This document shows, in pieces, positions 7,837 through 15,367 of a stretch of 39,878 nt of DNA; within the stretch, counting starts at the first letter, position 1, and every line of letters starts with the position of its first letter. The stretch is taken from NCBI GenBank assembly GCA_002726205.1, contig PBSL01000024.1, positions 1-39,878 on the forward strand. The letters run 5' to 3'. The notes under the pieces were generated by a model that had not been told where the DNA came from, did no database searches, and saw only the letters and a program-made list of their open reading frames with translations. Position numbers and translations under genes: made by a program. The stretch comes from Planctomycetaceae bacterium (lineage in GTDB: Bacteria > Planctomycetota > Planctomycetia > Planctomycetales > Planctomycetaceae).

Positions 7837-9948
7837 TTACGCGTCCTCAACCACGGTCCGCTTCGATGCGGCAACGACCCGAGTCTGCTCCTGCGGCGGC
7901 ATCGGTTCGTAGTGACTGATCTCGTAGCTGAAAGACCCCTGGCCGCCGGTCATGCTCGAAAGCGATCGCGAGTAGTTGATCACTTCCGACAGCGGGGCCT
8001 TGGCCTTGACGACCTGCAGGCCACTTCCGGCATTGTCCATGCCTTCCATGCGGCCTCGGCGTGTATTCAAGTCGCTGGTAATGTCTCCCAGCTTCTCGTC
8101 AGGAACGGTGATCTCCATCTGTACGATCGGCTCAAGCAAGACCGGATTGGCCTGCTTGAACACCTCGCTGAAACACCGGTTCGCCGCGGTCTTGAAAGCC
8201 GTCTCGTTGCTGTCAACCGGATGATCCTTGCCGAAGAACAACTCGCACGCACAATCCTGTACCTGGTAACCGGCAATCACGCCCTGCTCCATCCGCTCGC
8301 GGATCCCCTTTTCGACAGCGGGAATGAAGTTATTAGGCACCGAGCCGCCGGTAACACGATCGATGAAGGCGTAATTGGTCTTCGGGTCATAGTGAAACGA
8401 TCGCATGCCCTCGAAACGACTCTTCGTGAAGTACTCCTCGGGATCACCCAGTTCCTGAGGCAGGCCAGAAACCCGGAAGTGCACCTCGGCGAACTGCCCG
8501 GCACCGCCGGTCTGCTTCTTGTGACGGTAACTGCCCTCGTGAGCTCCGTTGACCGTTTCGCGATACGGGATCTTGGGTTCGTGGGTGACGACTTCCACCT
8601 TGTCACGACTCGACAACCGTGCCTCGATCACCTGCAGGTGCAGCTCGCTCATGCCCATCATGACCATCTCCTTGGTCTGGGCTTCGCGGTTGATCAGGAA
8701 GGTGGGATCCTCGTCCTCGATCTTCTGCAGGGCTCCCGAGATCTTCGTCTGGTCGGCTTGGCTCTTGGGTTCGACGGCCAATCCAACCATCGGCCGCGGG
8801 AACTCGATAGCCGGCAACGAAACGTCGGAATCGGCGGCAAGCGTGTCACCAACCTTCAGGTCTTCCATTTTCACCAGGGCCACGATCCGCCCGGCGACCG
8901 CCTCATCGACACCCTCCTGCTCGGCACCGTTGACGGAAATCAACTGGCCAATCTTCACGGCCTTGCCCAGCCGCGGAACCTGTACCGACGAGTCTTTCTT
9001 CAGTGTCCCCGAGAAGACGCGGATGAAACTCATCTTCGACACAAACGGGTCGATCCGGGTCTTGAAGACCTGGGCCACGAGGCTGTCGTCGGCGGGATCG
9101 ATCGCAACCTCATCGTCCTCGGCAGCGGTCATGGTCCGGGACAGATCGGATGGTGCGAGTGCGCAGTTGACCATCACTTCCAGGAATTCATCGACACCGA
9201 CACCGGTCTTGGAACTGGCGGAGAGGATCGGGATCAGCGTCCCCGCGGCAATCGCCTTGCCGACTCCCTTGGAGAGTTCAGCCGTCGAGAGTTCCTCGCC
9301 TTCGAGATATCTCTCCATCAATTCCTCGTCGGCATCGACGATCGCGTCCATCAGCGCCTGGTTGACATCGGTCGGATCGATCTCGACCCCGTCGGGAATG
9401 CTGTCGGGCACTTCCAGTGTGCTGACCACACCGTTGAAGCTGTCTCCGGTTCCAACCGGCACGTTCAGGGGGACACAACCCCGCCCGAACACCTTCTGGA
9501 TCTCTTCGACCAGCGAATCAAACTGCACGTTGTCCATGTCGCACTTGTTGATCAGGATCATCCGCCCCAGCCCGGCCGTCCCCGCGGCGTCGAAAGCTCG
9601 CCGCGTGTTGACCTCGATCCCGGCCCCGGCGCTGATGACCACCACGGCCGTTTCGGTCGCCGCCAGGGCCCCGATCATCTGGCCGATGAAGTCGGGGAAA
9701 CCGGGCGTGTCGAACAACTGAACATGCTTGCCGCCGTGATCAAACTGCACCAGCGACGACGAGACGGTGGATTGGCGGGCTTTTTCCTCATCGTCGGTAT
9801 CCAGCAGGCTGCTGCCGTCATCGACCGAACCGGCTCGCGTGGCAACACCGGTCTTGAAAAGCAGCAGATCGGCCAGCGTGGTCTTTCCCGCGGCACCGTG
9901 CCCGACCAGTGCCACGTTACGGATGTTCTCTGTCGTCAGGTTGGCCAT
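7837..9948 (-). CDS. Elongation factor G-like translational GTPase (EF-G2-type paralog)
   Basis: 703 residues, the usual EF-G size. The frame extends upstream, but MANLTTENIRNVALVGHGAA is the natural start (9948), with AAAGAG upstream. GTPase motifs: P-loop GHGAAGKT (16-23), DTPGF (80-84) and NKCD (134-137). EF-G domains II to V follow; IV and V include GGSVPNNFIPAVEKGIRERM and the C-terminal Tyr/Pro stretch SYEISHYEPMPPQ. Canonical EF-G has AHIDAGKT and DTPGH; here the switch II His is Phe. The non-canonical P-loop and switch II are typical of the EF-G-like second paralogs found in actinobacteria and planctomycetes, so this is probably not the main ribosomal translocase. It may act in ribosome recycling or another GTP-dependent ribosome step. 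A likely promoter lies at 10049-10077. Confidence 0.93.
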   Translation of the reverse strand: MANLTTENIRNVALVGHGAAGKTTLADLLLFKTGVATRAGSVDDGSSLLDTDDEEKARQSTVSSSLVQFDHGGKHVQLFDTPGFPDFIGQMIGALAATETAVVVISAGAGIEVNTRRAFDAAGTAGLGRMILINKCDMDNVQFDSLVEEIQKVFGRGCVPLNVPVGTGDSFNGVVSTLEVPDSIPDGVEIDPTDVNQALMDAIVDADEELMERYLEGEELSTAELSKGVGKAIAAGTLIPILSASSKTGVGVDEFLEVMVNCALAPSDLSRTMTAAEDDEVAIDPADDSLVAQVFKTRIDPFVSKMSFIRVFSGTLKKDSSVQVPRLGKAVKIGQLISVNGAEQEGVDEAVAGRIVALVKMEDLKVGDTLAADSDVSLPAIEFPRPMVGLAVEPKSQADQTKISGALQKIEDEDPTFLINREAQTKEMVMMGMSELHLQVIEARLSSRDKVEVVTHEPKIPYRETVNGAHEGSYRHKKQTGGAGQFAEVHFRVSGLPQELGDPEEYFTKSRFEGMRSFHYDPKTNYAFIDRVTGGSVPNNFIPAVEKGIRERMEQGVIAGYQVQDCACELFFGKDHPVDSNETAFKTAANRCFSEVFKQANPVLLEPIVQMEITVPDEKLGDITSDLNTRRGRMEGMDNAGSGLQVVKAKAPLSEVINYSRSLSSMTGGQGSFSYEISHYEPMPPQEQTRVVAASKRTVVEDA

Positions 9949-10026
9949 CGCTGTCAACTCTTTGAATTCAACTGGGAGAGCGGGAACACACCCGGATCGG
10001 CCACAACGCCCGAGAGACGCCGTACC

Positions 10027-10041
10027 CGGCGGAAACCGCCG
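10027..10041. other. Perfect 6-bp hairpin in the EF-G-like gene's leader
   Basis: CGGCGGAAACCGCCG forms six GC pairs around a three-base loop. It sits at the expected transcription start of the EF-G-like gene, about 80 bases before its ATG. It could stabilise the 5' end of the message or be an operator half-site pair; nothing distinguishes these. Confidence 0.4.
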
Positions 10042-10048
10042 ATAGTAA

Positions 10049-10077
10049 ATAATCCCCGCCGGCTTCGCCACGATCAA
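10049..10077 (-). promoter_or_regulatory. Sigma-70-type promoter for the EF-G-like gene
   Basis: On the minus strand TTGATC (10077-10072) and GATTAT (10054-10049) are separated by 17 bases. The -35 matches consensus at four of six positions, and so does the -10, inside an AT-rich patch that stands out in GC-rich DNA. The predicted transcript starts near 10042 with a leader of about 95 bases. Confidence 0.4.
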
Positions 10078-10113
10078 GCCGTTTCAACAGCGAACGCTCG
10101 ACAGTCGGTCGAC

Positions 10114-11376
10114 CTAGAACGGGACCGGGAACAGGAACAGGTGGTGTTCGAAAAGGACCCGCTTGCCGTGTTCGCCAAGAAACTGGGTAAAGAAAAGCAG
10201 GAACACATAGATGCTCAACAGCGGAATCACCAACACCCGCCACAACCAGTGCCATGCCCAGTGTGTCCGACGGGATCGGTTGGCGGCGTGATGGTAGGCC
10301 CAGCCGGTCATCGCCCGGGCCGGATAGATCGTCATGATGAAGACCAGCGTGGTCAGCCACATCGCGTCCTGGGGGAGCAGGTAGATCTTGAAGAGGTACA
10401 GTGGCAACGACAGCACCGAGGTGACCAGCAACGTCAGGAACCAGCGGAAAGGCGAGCGACAGAACAGCTCCCGAATCGCTCGCCATTCAAAAACTGCCGC
10501 CAGCCGATTCTCGATTGCCAGCCGTGCCTGCAGAAAGGGCAACCAGCCAAGAACCAGGACCAGCAGCAGGCCGCCCCCGATGGTCACGACCAACTGCCCA
10601 CCCTGGTCGGCCTGGCTGTAGACCGCGTACAACCCACTGGGCAGGGCCAGCCACGCCAGGCCACCGATGATTCCTCTCAATCCAAGCCAGAAATGGTGAG
10701 GGATCCTCATCGCGGCAACAAATGTCCGCACATGCGTTTCGGCCCTGGCCACATAGCTCCCCTGACGCAGTTGTCCAACCAGCCAGGTCAGATTCTTCAA
10801 CGGTCTCAGGAAACAGCCAAGGCTGCCCCCACGGGCCAATGCCAGCAACAGGTGAATCGTCACCAGCACCACGGCCAGGGAGTGAATTTTCTCCAGCTGC
10901 AACGTCACCGGACTCGCCGGAGCGATCAGTTGGTAGTCAGCCAGCACCGCGGTCAGGAACCAGAGAGGCGTCAACCAGCCGGCCAATCCGAACACGATCG
11001 CCCCGAAACGTGGGGCGATCTCCAGCAGGGGAAATACGTACCGCCACTGGCCGGTCCGTCCCATCCTGCCCTCGACTTCCAACAGGTACCCCATCGCCAG
11101 CAGGTTGACGAGCGGAATGGCGGCGATCACCGCCAACAGCAACGTGAGGCTTGCCAGTCCGAACAATGTTCGGATCCCCCATGCCAAGGCGCGAAGGGGA
11201 TGCCGCAACGGGTGCGGAAAATGCGGCACGGCCCCGATCGTGTCAGCCGGCAGCAACACCAGGCCATCGACCGTCGGACTCTCAACGGCCGGCAGCGGCT
11301 CGGGAGCAGGCGCTGGTGGGTCGTGTGATGTCACGCGATCGATCCGACTGGAACACAAAGCATGCCCGGTTCCCAC
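10114..11376 (-). CDS. Multi-span membrane protein (DUF4013-like)
   Basis: Up to 420 residues with a hydrophilic Pro/Asp-rich N-terminus of about 60 residues, then six or more hydrophobic segments: around residues 80-105, 130-160, 175-195, 240-265, 270-300, 320-350 and 380-405. The motif LLAMGYLLEVEGRM after the first span and later WLPFLQARLAIENR are of the kind seen in planctomycete DUF4013-like proteins, but no catalytic or transport motif is visible. The first start is GTG at 11376, with GAGAAAGAG about 10 bases upstream; a GTG at 11334 would remove 14 residues and is possible. The gene is 165 bases upstream of the EF-G-like gene on the same strand, but that gene has its own likely promoter. 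It is divergent from the DUF1549 gene. Function unknown. Confidence 0.75.
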   Translation of the reverse strand: MGTGHALCSSRIDRVTSHDPPAPAPEPLPAVESPTVDGLVLLPADTIGAVPHFPHPLRHPLRALAWGIRTLFGLASLTLLLAVIAAIPLVNLLAMGYLLEVEGRMGRTGQWRYVFPLLEIAPRFGAIVFGLAGWLTPLWFLTAVLADYQLIAPASPVTLQLEKIHSLAVVLVTIHLLLALARGGSLGCFLRPLKNLTWLVGQLRQGSYVARAETHVRTFVAAMRIPHHFWLGLRGIIGGLAWLALPSGLYAVYSQADQGGQLVVTIGGGLLLVLVLGWLPFLQARLAIENRLAAVFEWRAIRELFCRSPFRWFLTLLVTSVLSLPLYLFKIYLLPQDAMWLTTLVFIMTIYPARAMTGWAYHHAANRSRRTHWAWHWLWRVLVIPLLSIYVFLLFFTQFLGEHGKRVLFEHHLFLFPVPF

Positions 11377-11434
11377 CCCGGTTCTACTCTTTCTCCGGAC
11401 TTCCCTTCCAGACCAGTCACGACAACAGACCCTC

Positions 11435-11463
11435 TTGCCAGTTTTGGGTGCTGACCGGAGAAT
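11435..11463 (+). promoter_or_regulatory. Candidate promoter for the DUF1549/DUF1501 operon
   Basis: TTGCCA (11435-11440) and GAGAAT (11458-11463) are 17 bases apart, matching consensus at five and four of six positions. The expected start of transcription falls on or next to the ATG at 11470, which would make the message leaderless or nearly so. A GGAG 9 bases before the ATG argues for ordinary ribosome binding, in which case this promoter is not the one used. Confidence 0.3.
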
Positions 11464-11469
11464 AGGGGC

Positions 11470-13089
11470 ATGGCTTCACTGCGTCGCATTGTCCCGTTGC
11501 TGCTGGTCGCCCTGGGTTTGCTGGTCCTGGTCCGGTCGATTGCCAGCCGCCCCATCGGTGACGTGACGACTCCGCAACACGTGCCGAGCCGGTTCCAGGA
11601 CAATGCCGGCGTGAACCGGGTCAACCAATGGATCGAGAATCGCTGGCGGATCGAACAGGTGACACCGGTCAAACCTGCCGAGGAGATCAACATTCTCAGG
11701 CGGCTGTCGCTGGCTCTCCACGGGACGGTTCCATCCCTGGAGGAACTGCGGCAGTTCGAAACTGACCGGCAACCGGACCGACTGAAACGCTGGACCCAGC
11801 GAATGCTCGGTGATGACCGGTTCCCGACCTACTTCGCCGAACGATTGTCGCGGGCGCTGGTCGGCACCGAGGTCGGACCGTTCCTCGCCTTCCGGCGAGA
11901 CCGGTTCCGCGCATGGCTCGACAAGCAACTTGCCTCCGACCGTCCCTGGGACCAGATCGTCACCGAACTGGTCAGCGCCAGCGGGCTGCCGACCGGGCGG
12001 CCGGCGACGAATTTCATCACGATCACCATGGTCGACGGGGATGTCGATCAGGAGAAACTCGCCGGTCGGTCGATCCGAGCGTTCCTGGGTCAGCGGATCG
12101 ACTGTGCTCAGTGCCATGACCATCCATTTGATCCGCGGTGGAAACAGCCTCACTTCCAGGGCCTGGCGGCATTTTTTGGTGCTGCCCGCGTCACGGCCCT
12201 GGGTGTCGATGACGCTCCCGGTCGCATCTACGAGGTCACCGACCCTGGTGCCGAGCGGCCGCGAGAAATCGTGCCCGCGGTCCCTTTCGGCAGCGATTGG
12301 CTGCCCGGCGACGGGAACTCGCGGCAGCGACTGGCGGCGTGGTTGACGCACAGGGAGAACGACCGTTTCGATCGGGCGATCGTCAACCGCATCTGGGGGC
12401 TGTTGTTCGGCCAGCCGTTTTTCTCACCGGTCGATGACCTGCCCGATCCCGGAGACCCGGACACCGAACTGCTGAGCGTCCTGGCACGGGATTTCCAGGA
12501 CCACGGCCGTGACCTGAAATGGCTGATTCACACCATCGCCGCCAGCCGACCGTTCGGTCTTGGCTCGCAGGCCGACGATGCGACCATCGACGAGTTGAAT
12601 CGTCTCGAAGCACAGTGGGCGATTTTCCCGCTGGTTCGACTGCGTCCCGAACAGGTCATCGGATCGATGCTGCAGGCAGCCTCGATCAAGACCGTCGATC
12701 GCAATTCTCACCTGCTGATCCGCACGGTTCGTTTTTTCCGTGAAAATGATTTCGTGCAGGAATACGGTGACCTTGGTGACGAGGAACTCGCCAAGCAAAC
12801 GGGCACGATTCCCCAGGCGCTGCTACGGATGAACGGACGGCTTGGGCGCGACTTGATCGAGTCGAATGCCTTCAGTGCCAGTGCACACATCGCCCGCGTG
12901 ACCGAAGGCGATGATGCGACTTGCCTGGCCAGCAGTTTCCTGGTCTGCCTGGGTCGTCGCCCACTCGAGAGTGAATCCCGGTTCTTCAGGAAATGGCTGA
13001 CCGAAACCAGGGGCGACCGGCGGGTGGAAGTCGTCGAGGACATCTTCTGGGCATTGTTCAATTCCCCCGAGTTCTCCTGGAACCACTGA
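11470..13089 (+). CDS. DUF1549/DUF1553 domain protein with one CxxCH site
   Basis: 539 residues. A hydrophobic N-terminus (about 6-22) is a signal anchor. A DUF1549 region follows (about 70-250; LRRLSLALHGTVPSLEEL, then the motif CAQCHDHPFD at 212-221), then a DUF1553 region (about 285-530; RLAAWLTHRENDRFDRAIVN onward, with LGRRPLESE near the end). CAQCH (Cys212, Cys215, His216) is a c-type heme-binding pattern, as is usual at this place in the family. The protein is shorter than the many planctomycete relatives of 800-1000 residues because it lacks the N-terminal cytochrome domain and other insertions. It is followed after 4 bases by the DUF1501 gene, the standard pairing in this phylum. The two are presumed to work together in the periplasm, possibly on polysaccharide or redox chemistry; the reaction is not established. 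Confidence 0.92.
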   Translation: MASLRRIVPLLLVALGLLVLVRSIASRPIGDVTTPQHVPSRFQDNAGVNRVNQWIENRWRIEQVTPVKPAEEINILRRLSLALHGTVPSLEELRQFETDRQPDRLKRWTQRMLGDDRFPTYFAERLSRALVGTEVGPFLAFRRDRFRAWLDKQLASDRPWDQIVTELVSASGLPTGRPATNFITITMVDGDVDQEKLAGRSIRAFLGQRIDCAQCHDHPFDPRWKQPHFQGLAAFFGAARVTALGVDDAPGRIYEVTDPGAERPREIVPAVPFGSDWLPGDGNSRQRLAAWLTHRENDRFDRAIVNRIWGLLFGQPFFSPVDDLPDPGDPDTELLSVLARDFQDHGRDLKWLIHTIAASRPFGLGSQADDATIDELNRLEAQWAIFPLVRLRPEQVIGSMLQAASIKTVDRNSHLLIRTVRFFRENDFVQEYGDLGDEELAKQTGTIPQALLRMNGRLGRDLIESNAFSASAHIARVTEGDDATCLASSFLVCLGRRPLESESRFFRKWLTETRGDRRVEVVEDIFWALFNSPEFSWNH

Positions 13090-13093
13090 TCGC

Positions 13094-14368
13094 ATGGACA
13101 ATTCCGTCACAGCAGCCACGCTCGACCGCCGGCAGTTGCTCGAGCGAACTCTCTCGGCAGTTGGTCTCTCGCTGGCCCTCCCCGGTCTGGACTGCCTCCG
13201 GGCAGACCTCCGCGGCCCCCGGCGTCCGACGTCGCTGATCACGCTGTCGCTGGCGGGTGGTCCCAGCCAACTGGAGACCTGGGATCCTCATCCGGGGTCC
13301 CGCATCGGCGGACCGACCAAGGCGATCAAGACACGGCAGCCGGACCTGAAGATCGCCGCCGACTATCCTCGAACCGCCGAAGTGATCCACGAACTCTCGG
13401 TGATCCGGTCTCTGGTTTCCCTTGAAGGAGACCACGCCCGTGGCAGCTACCTGGTCAAGACCGGGTACCGCCCCGACCAGACGCTTCAGCATCCCTCCCT
13501 GGGCGCCATCCTGGCCAGGGAGCGTTGGGACACTTCGATCGAGATCCCTCAGCATGTCACGCTCGGCGGTGGCCCGGCGCCGTCGCGGGGCGGCTTCCTG
13601 GGCGCACAGTACGATGCATTCAAGATTTTCGATCCCGGCCGTCGCCTGAGTAACCTCGAGCCACGCGTCGCTCCACCTCGCCAGAGTCGACGTCTCGAAG
13701 GACTCGAGTTCGTCACCGGGATCTTCCGTCGCGGTCGCAAGGTGGCAACCGACAGGACCCAGCACCAACTGACCGTCACACGGGCCCTGGCGATGATGAA
13801 CTCGACACAACTGAAAGCCTTCCGGATCGACCTGGACAACGAGTCGGCGTCGACGATCGCAGCGTATGGTGATTCCCCGTTCGGCCGCGGCTGCCTGGTT
13901 GCCAGACGGCTTGTCCAGGCCGGAATCCGCGCCATCGAGGTCACGCTTCCGGGATGGGACACGCACACGAACAACTTCGGAGGTCACCAGCAGCAGGCCC
14001 GGATACTCGACCCGGCCCTGGCCGCACTCGTCAAGGACCTGAAGCAACACGACCTGTTGGATTCCACGATTGTGCTGGTCCTGGGAGAATTCGGCCGCAC
14101 ACCGACGGTCAATCCGCTCGATGGACGTGATCACTGGCCGACGGGTTTCAGTTGCCTGGTCGGGGGCGGAGGCCTGCCGGCGGGGCGAATCCTGGGCGGC
14201 ACCGATCCGACGGGCCGGAAACAGCAACCAACCCAACCCGTCTCGATCGCCGACCTCTTCGCCACAATTCTGCGACGAATGGGCGTCGAACACGACAAGG
14301 AGGTCATGACTCCTGTCGGGCGGCCGATGGCCTATTGCGAGGGCAAGCCGGTTCCCGGTCTGCTCTGA
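13094..14368 (+). CDS. DUF1501 domain protein
   Basis: 424 residues. The N-terminus carries a signal-like stretch (LSAVGLSLALPGLDCLRA, about 17-34); in many relatives this is a Tat signal, but here the twin-arginine pattern is degenerate (DRRQLLERTL). Family motifs are clear: LAGGPSQLETWDPHPG (about 53-68), GYRPDQ (about 123-128), GWDTHTNNFG (287-296), GEFGRTP (331-337) and GRDHWP shortly after. DUF1501 proteins belong to the alkaline-phosphatase/sulfatase-like fold group, and the Asp/His motifs are consistent with a metal site. The gene starts 4 bases after the DUF1549/DUF1553 stop, so the two are co-transcribed and probably translationally coupled. Exported location is inferred from the family. 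Confidence 0.92.
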   Translation: MDNSVTAATLDRRQLLERTLSAVGLSLALPGLDCLRADLRGPRRPTSLITLSLAGGPSQLETWDPHPGSRIGGPTKAIKTRQPDLKIAADYPRTAEVIHELSVIRSLVSLEGDHARGSYLVKTGYRPDQTLQHPSLGAILARERWDTSIEIPQHVTLGGGPAPSRGGFLGAQYDAFKIFDPGRRLSNLEPRVAPPRQSRRLEGLEFVTGIFRRGRKVATDRTQHQLTVTRALAMMNSTQLKAFRIDLDNESASTIAAYGDSPFGRGCLVARRLVQAGIRAIEVTLPGWDTHTNNFGGHQQQARILDPALAALVKDLKQHDLLDSTIVLVLGEFGRTPTVNPLDGRDHWPTGFSCLVGGGGLPAGRILGGTDPTGRKQQPTQPVSIADLFATILRRMGVEHDKEVMTPVGRPMAYCEGKPVPGLL

Positions 14369-14452
14369 TGGCAACCGGCGGTGCTGTCACCGGTGGACCG
14401 AGTTGGTTAGGATCCCGGATGTCCTGGAGACTCTCCCCCTGGTCCTGCACCG

Positions 14453-15319
14453 ATGAACGAAGCCGCCACGCCACCGGATCCGGCGATCCAGACTCTCGCG
14501 ATCGTTGGCGTGGGCCTGATCGGCGGGTCGATTGCCGCGGCCGCACGTCAGCGACAGGTGGTTTCGCGGGTGATCGGCATCGGCCGTTCCCAGTCGAGAC
14601 TTGAGGACGCCGCCAGGGCCGGGCTGATCGATGAGGGCTCGACCGACTTCGCGGCGGCGGCCTCGGCCGAATTGTCGATCGTCTGCACTCCCGTCGACCG
14701 CATTGCCAATGATGTCCGCTCGCTGGCGGCGGTCGTTCCCCGGGAATCGCTGCTGACCGACGCCGGCAGCACAAAACGACTGCTGTGTGAAGAACTCGCG
14801 GATCTCGATGGGCAACAGGGCCCCGTCTTTCTCGGTTCGCATCCACTCGCCGGATCCGAACGACAGGGCTTTGAAAACGCCAACGCCGACCTTTTCGTCG
14901 ATCGTGTCTGCGTGCTGACCCCGCTGGAAACCACACCGGCCGCATCGCTCGCAAAACTCGAGACATTCTGGCAGTCGCTGGGAGCACGAGTCGTTCAACG
15001 TTCGCCGATCGATCACGATCGAGGTCTGGCTCACACCAGCCATCTTCCTCATCTGCTCGCCGCCGCCCTGGCCGGGATGCTGGCAGAGAACGAGAAAGAA
15101 CTGGCGGCAACGGGATTTCGTGATACGACCCGAATCGCCGCGGGTGACCCGGGCCTGTGGGTTCCGATTCTCCGCCACAACGCCACAGCCGTCATCGAAG
15201 CGTTGGCCACACTCGATGGCCGACTCGAAAAATTCTCCCGCAGTCTCGAACAAGATGATACCGAGACCTTGCAAAAGCTGCTCGAAGAAGCCAAAAGGAA
15301 ACGCGAGGGACTGGGTTGA
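14453..15319 (+). CDS. tyrA: Prephenate dehydrogenase (TyrA)
   Basis: 288 residues, the usual size for a single-domain TyrA. It converts prephenate (or arogenate) with NAD(P)+ on the tyrosine branch of aromatic amino-acid synthesis in the cytoplasm. The Rossmann motif GVGLIGGS is at 19-26. GSHPLAGSE (128-136) contains the His that abstracts the proton, and HTSHLPH (194-200) is the second family signature in the helical dimerisation domain. No ACT domain or fused chorismate mutase is present, so direct tyrosine feedback through an ACT domain is not expected. The gene follows the DUF1501 gene after 84 bases and precedes purL by 48; a shared function is not implied. Whether prephenate or arogenate is preferred cannot be told from sequence alone. 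Confidence 0.93.
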   Translation: MNEAATPPDPAIQTLAIVGVGLIGGSIAAAARQRQVVSRVIGIGRSQSRLEDAARAGLIDEGSTDFAAAASAELSIVCTPVDRIANDVRSLAAVVPRESLLTDAGSTKRLLCEELADLDGQQGPVFLGSHPLAGSERQGFENANADLFVDRVCVLTPLETTPAASLAKLETFWQSLGARVVQRSPIDHDRGLAHTSHLPHLLAAALAGMLAENEKELAATGFRDTTRIAAGDPGLWVPILRHNATAVIEALATLDGRLEKFSRSLEQDDTETLQKLLEEAKRKREGLG

Positions 15320-15321
15320 AT

Positions 15322-15336
15322 CGGGAGGCGCTCCCG
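15322..15336. other. Perfect 6-bp hairpin just after tyrA
   Basis: CGGGAGGCGCTCCCG begins two bases after the tyrA stop: six pairs, three-base loop. The bases after it are C-rich with no T-tract, so it is not a canonical intrinsic terminator. It may protect the 3' end of the tyrA message or separate tyrA from purL expression. Confidence 0.4.
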
Positions 15337-15367
15337 CCCCGTAGTCCCTCATGGTTGTGACCGGTCC

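Noticed and set aside
7912-11328. A 1138-codon open frame on the plus strand across the EF-G-like and DUF4013-like genes
   Set aside because: It lies antisense to two well-supported genes, one of them an unmistakable GTPase. Its product is rich in His, Gln, Arg and Asp, as expected for the complement of high-GC coding DNA. Long antisense frames are common in such genomes.
13058-14374. A 438-codon open frame opposite the DUF1501 gene
   Set aside because: It spans almost exactly the DUF1501 gene, which has clear family motifs; the antisense product shows none.
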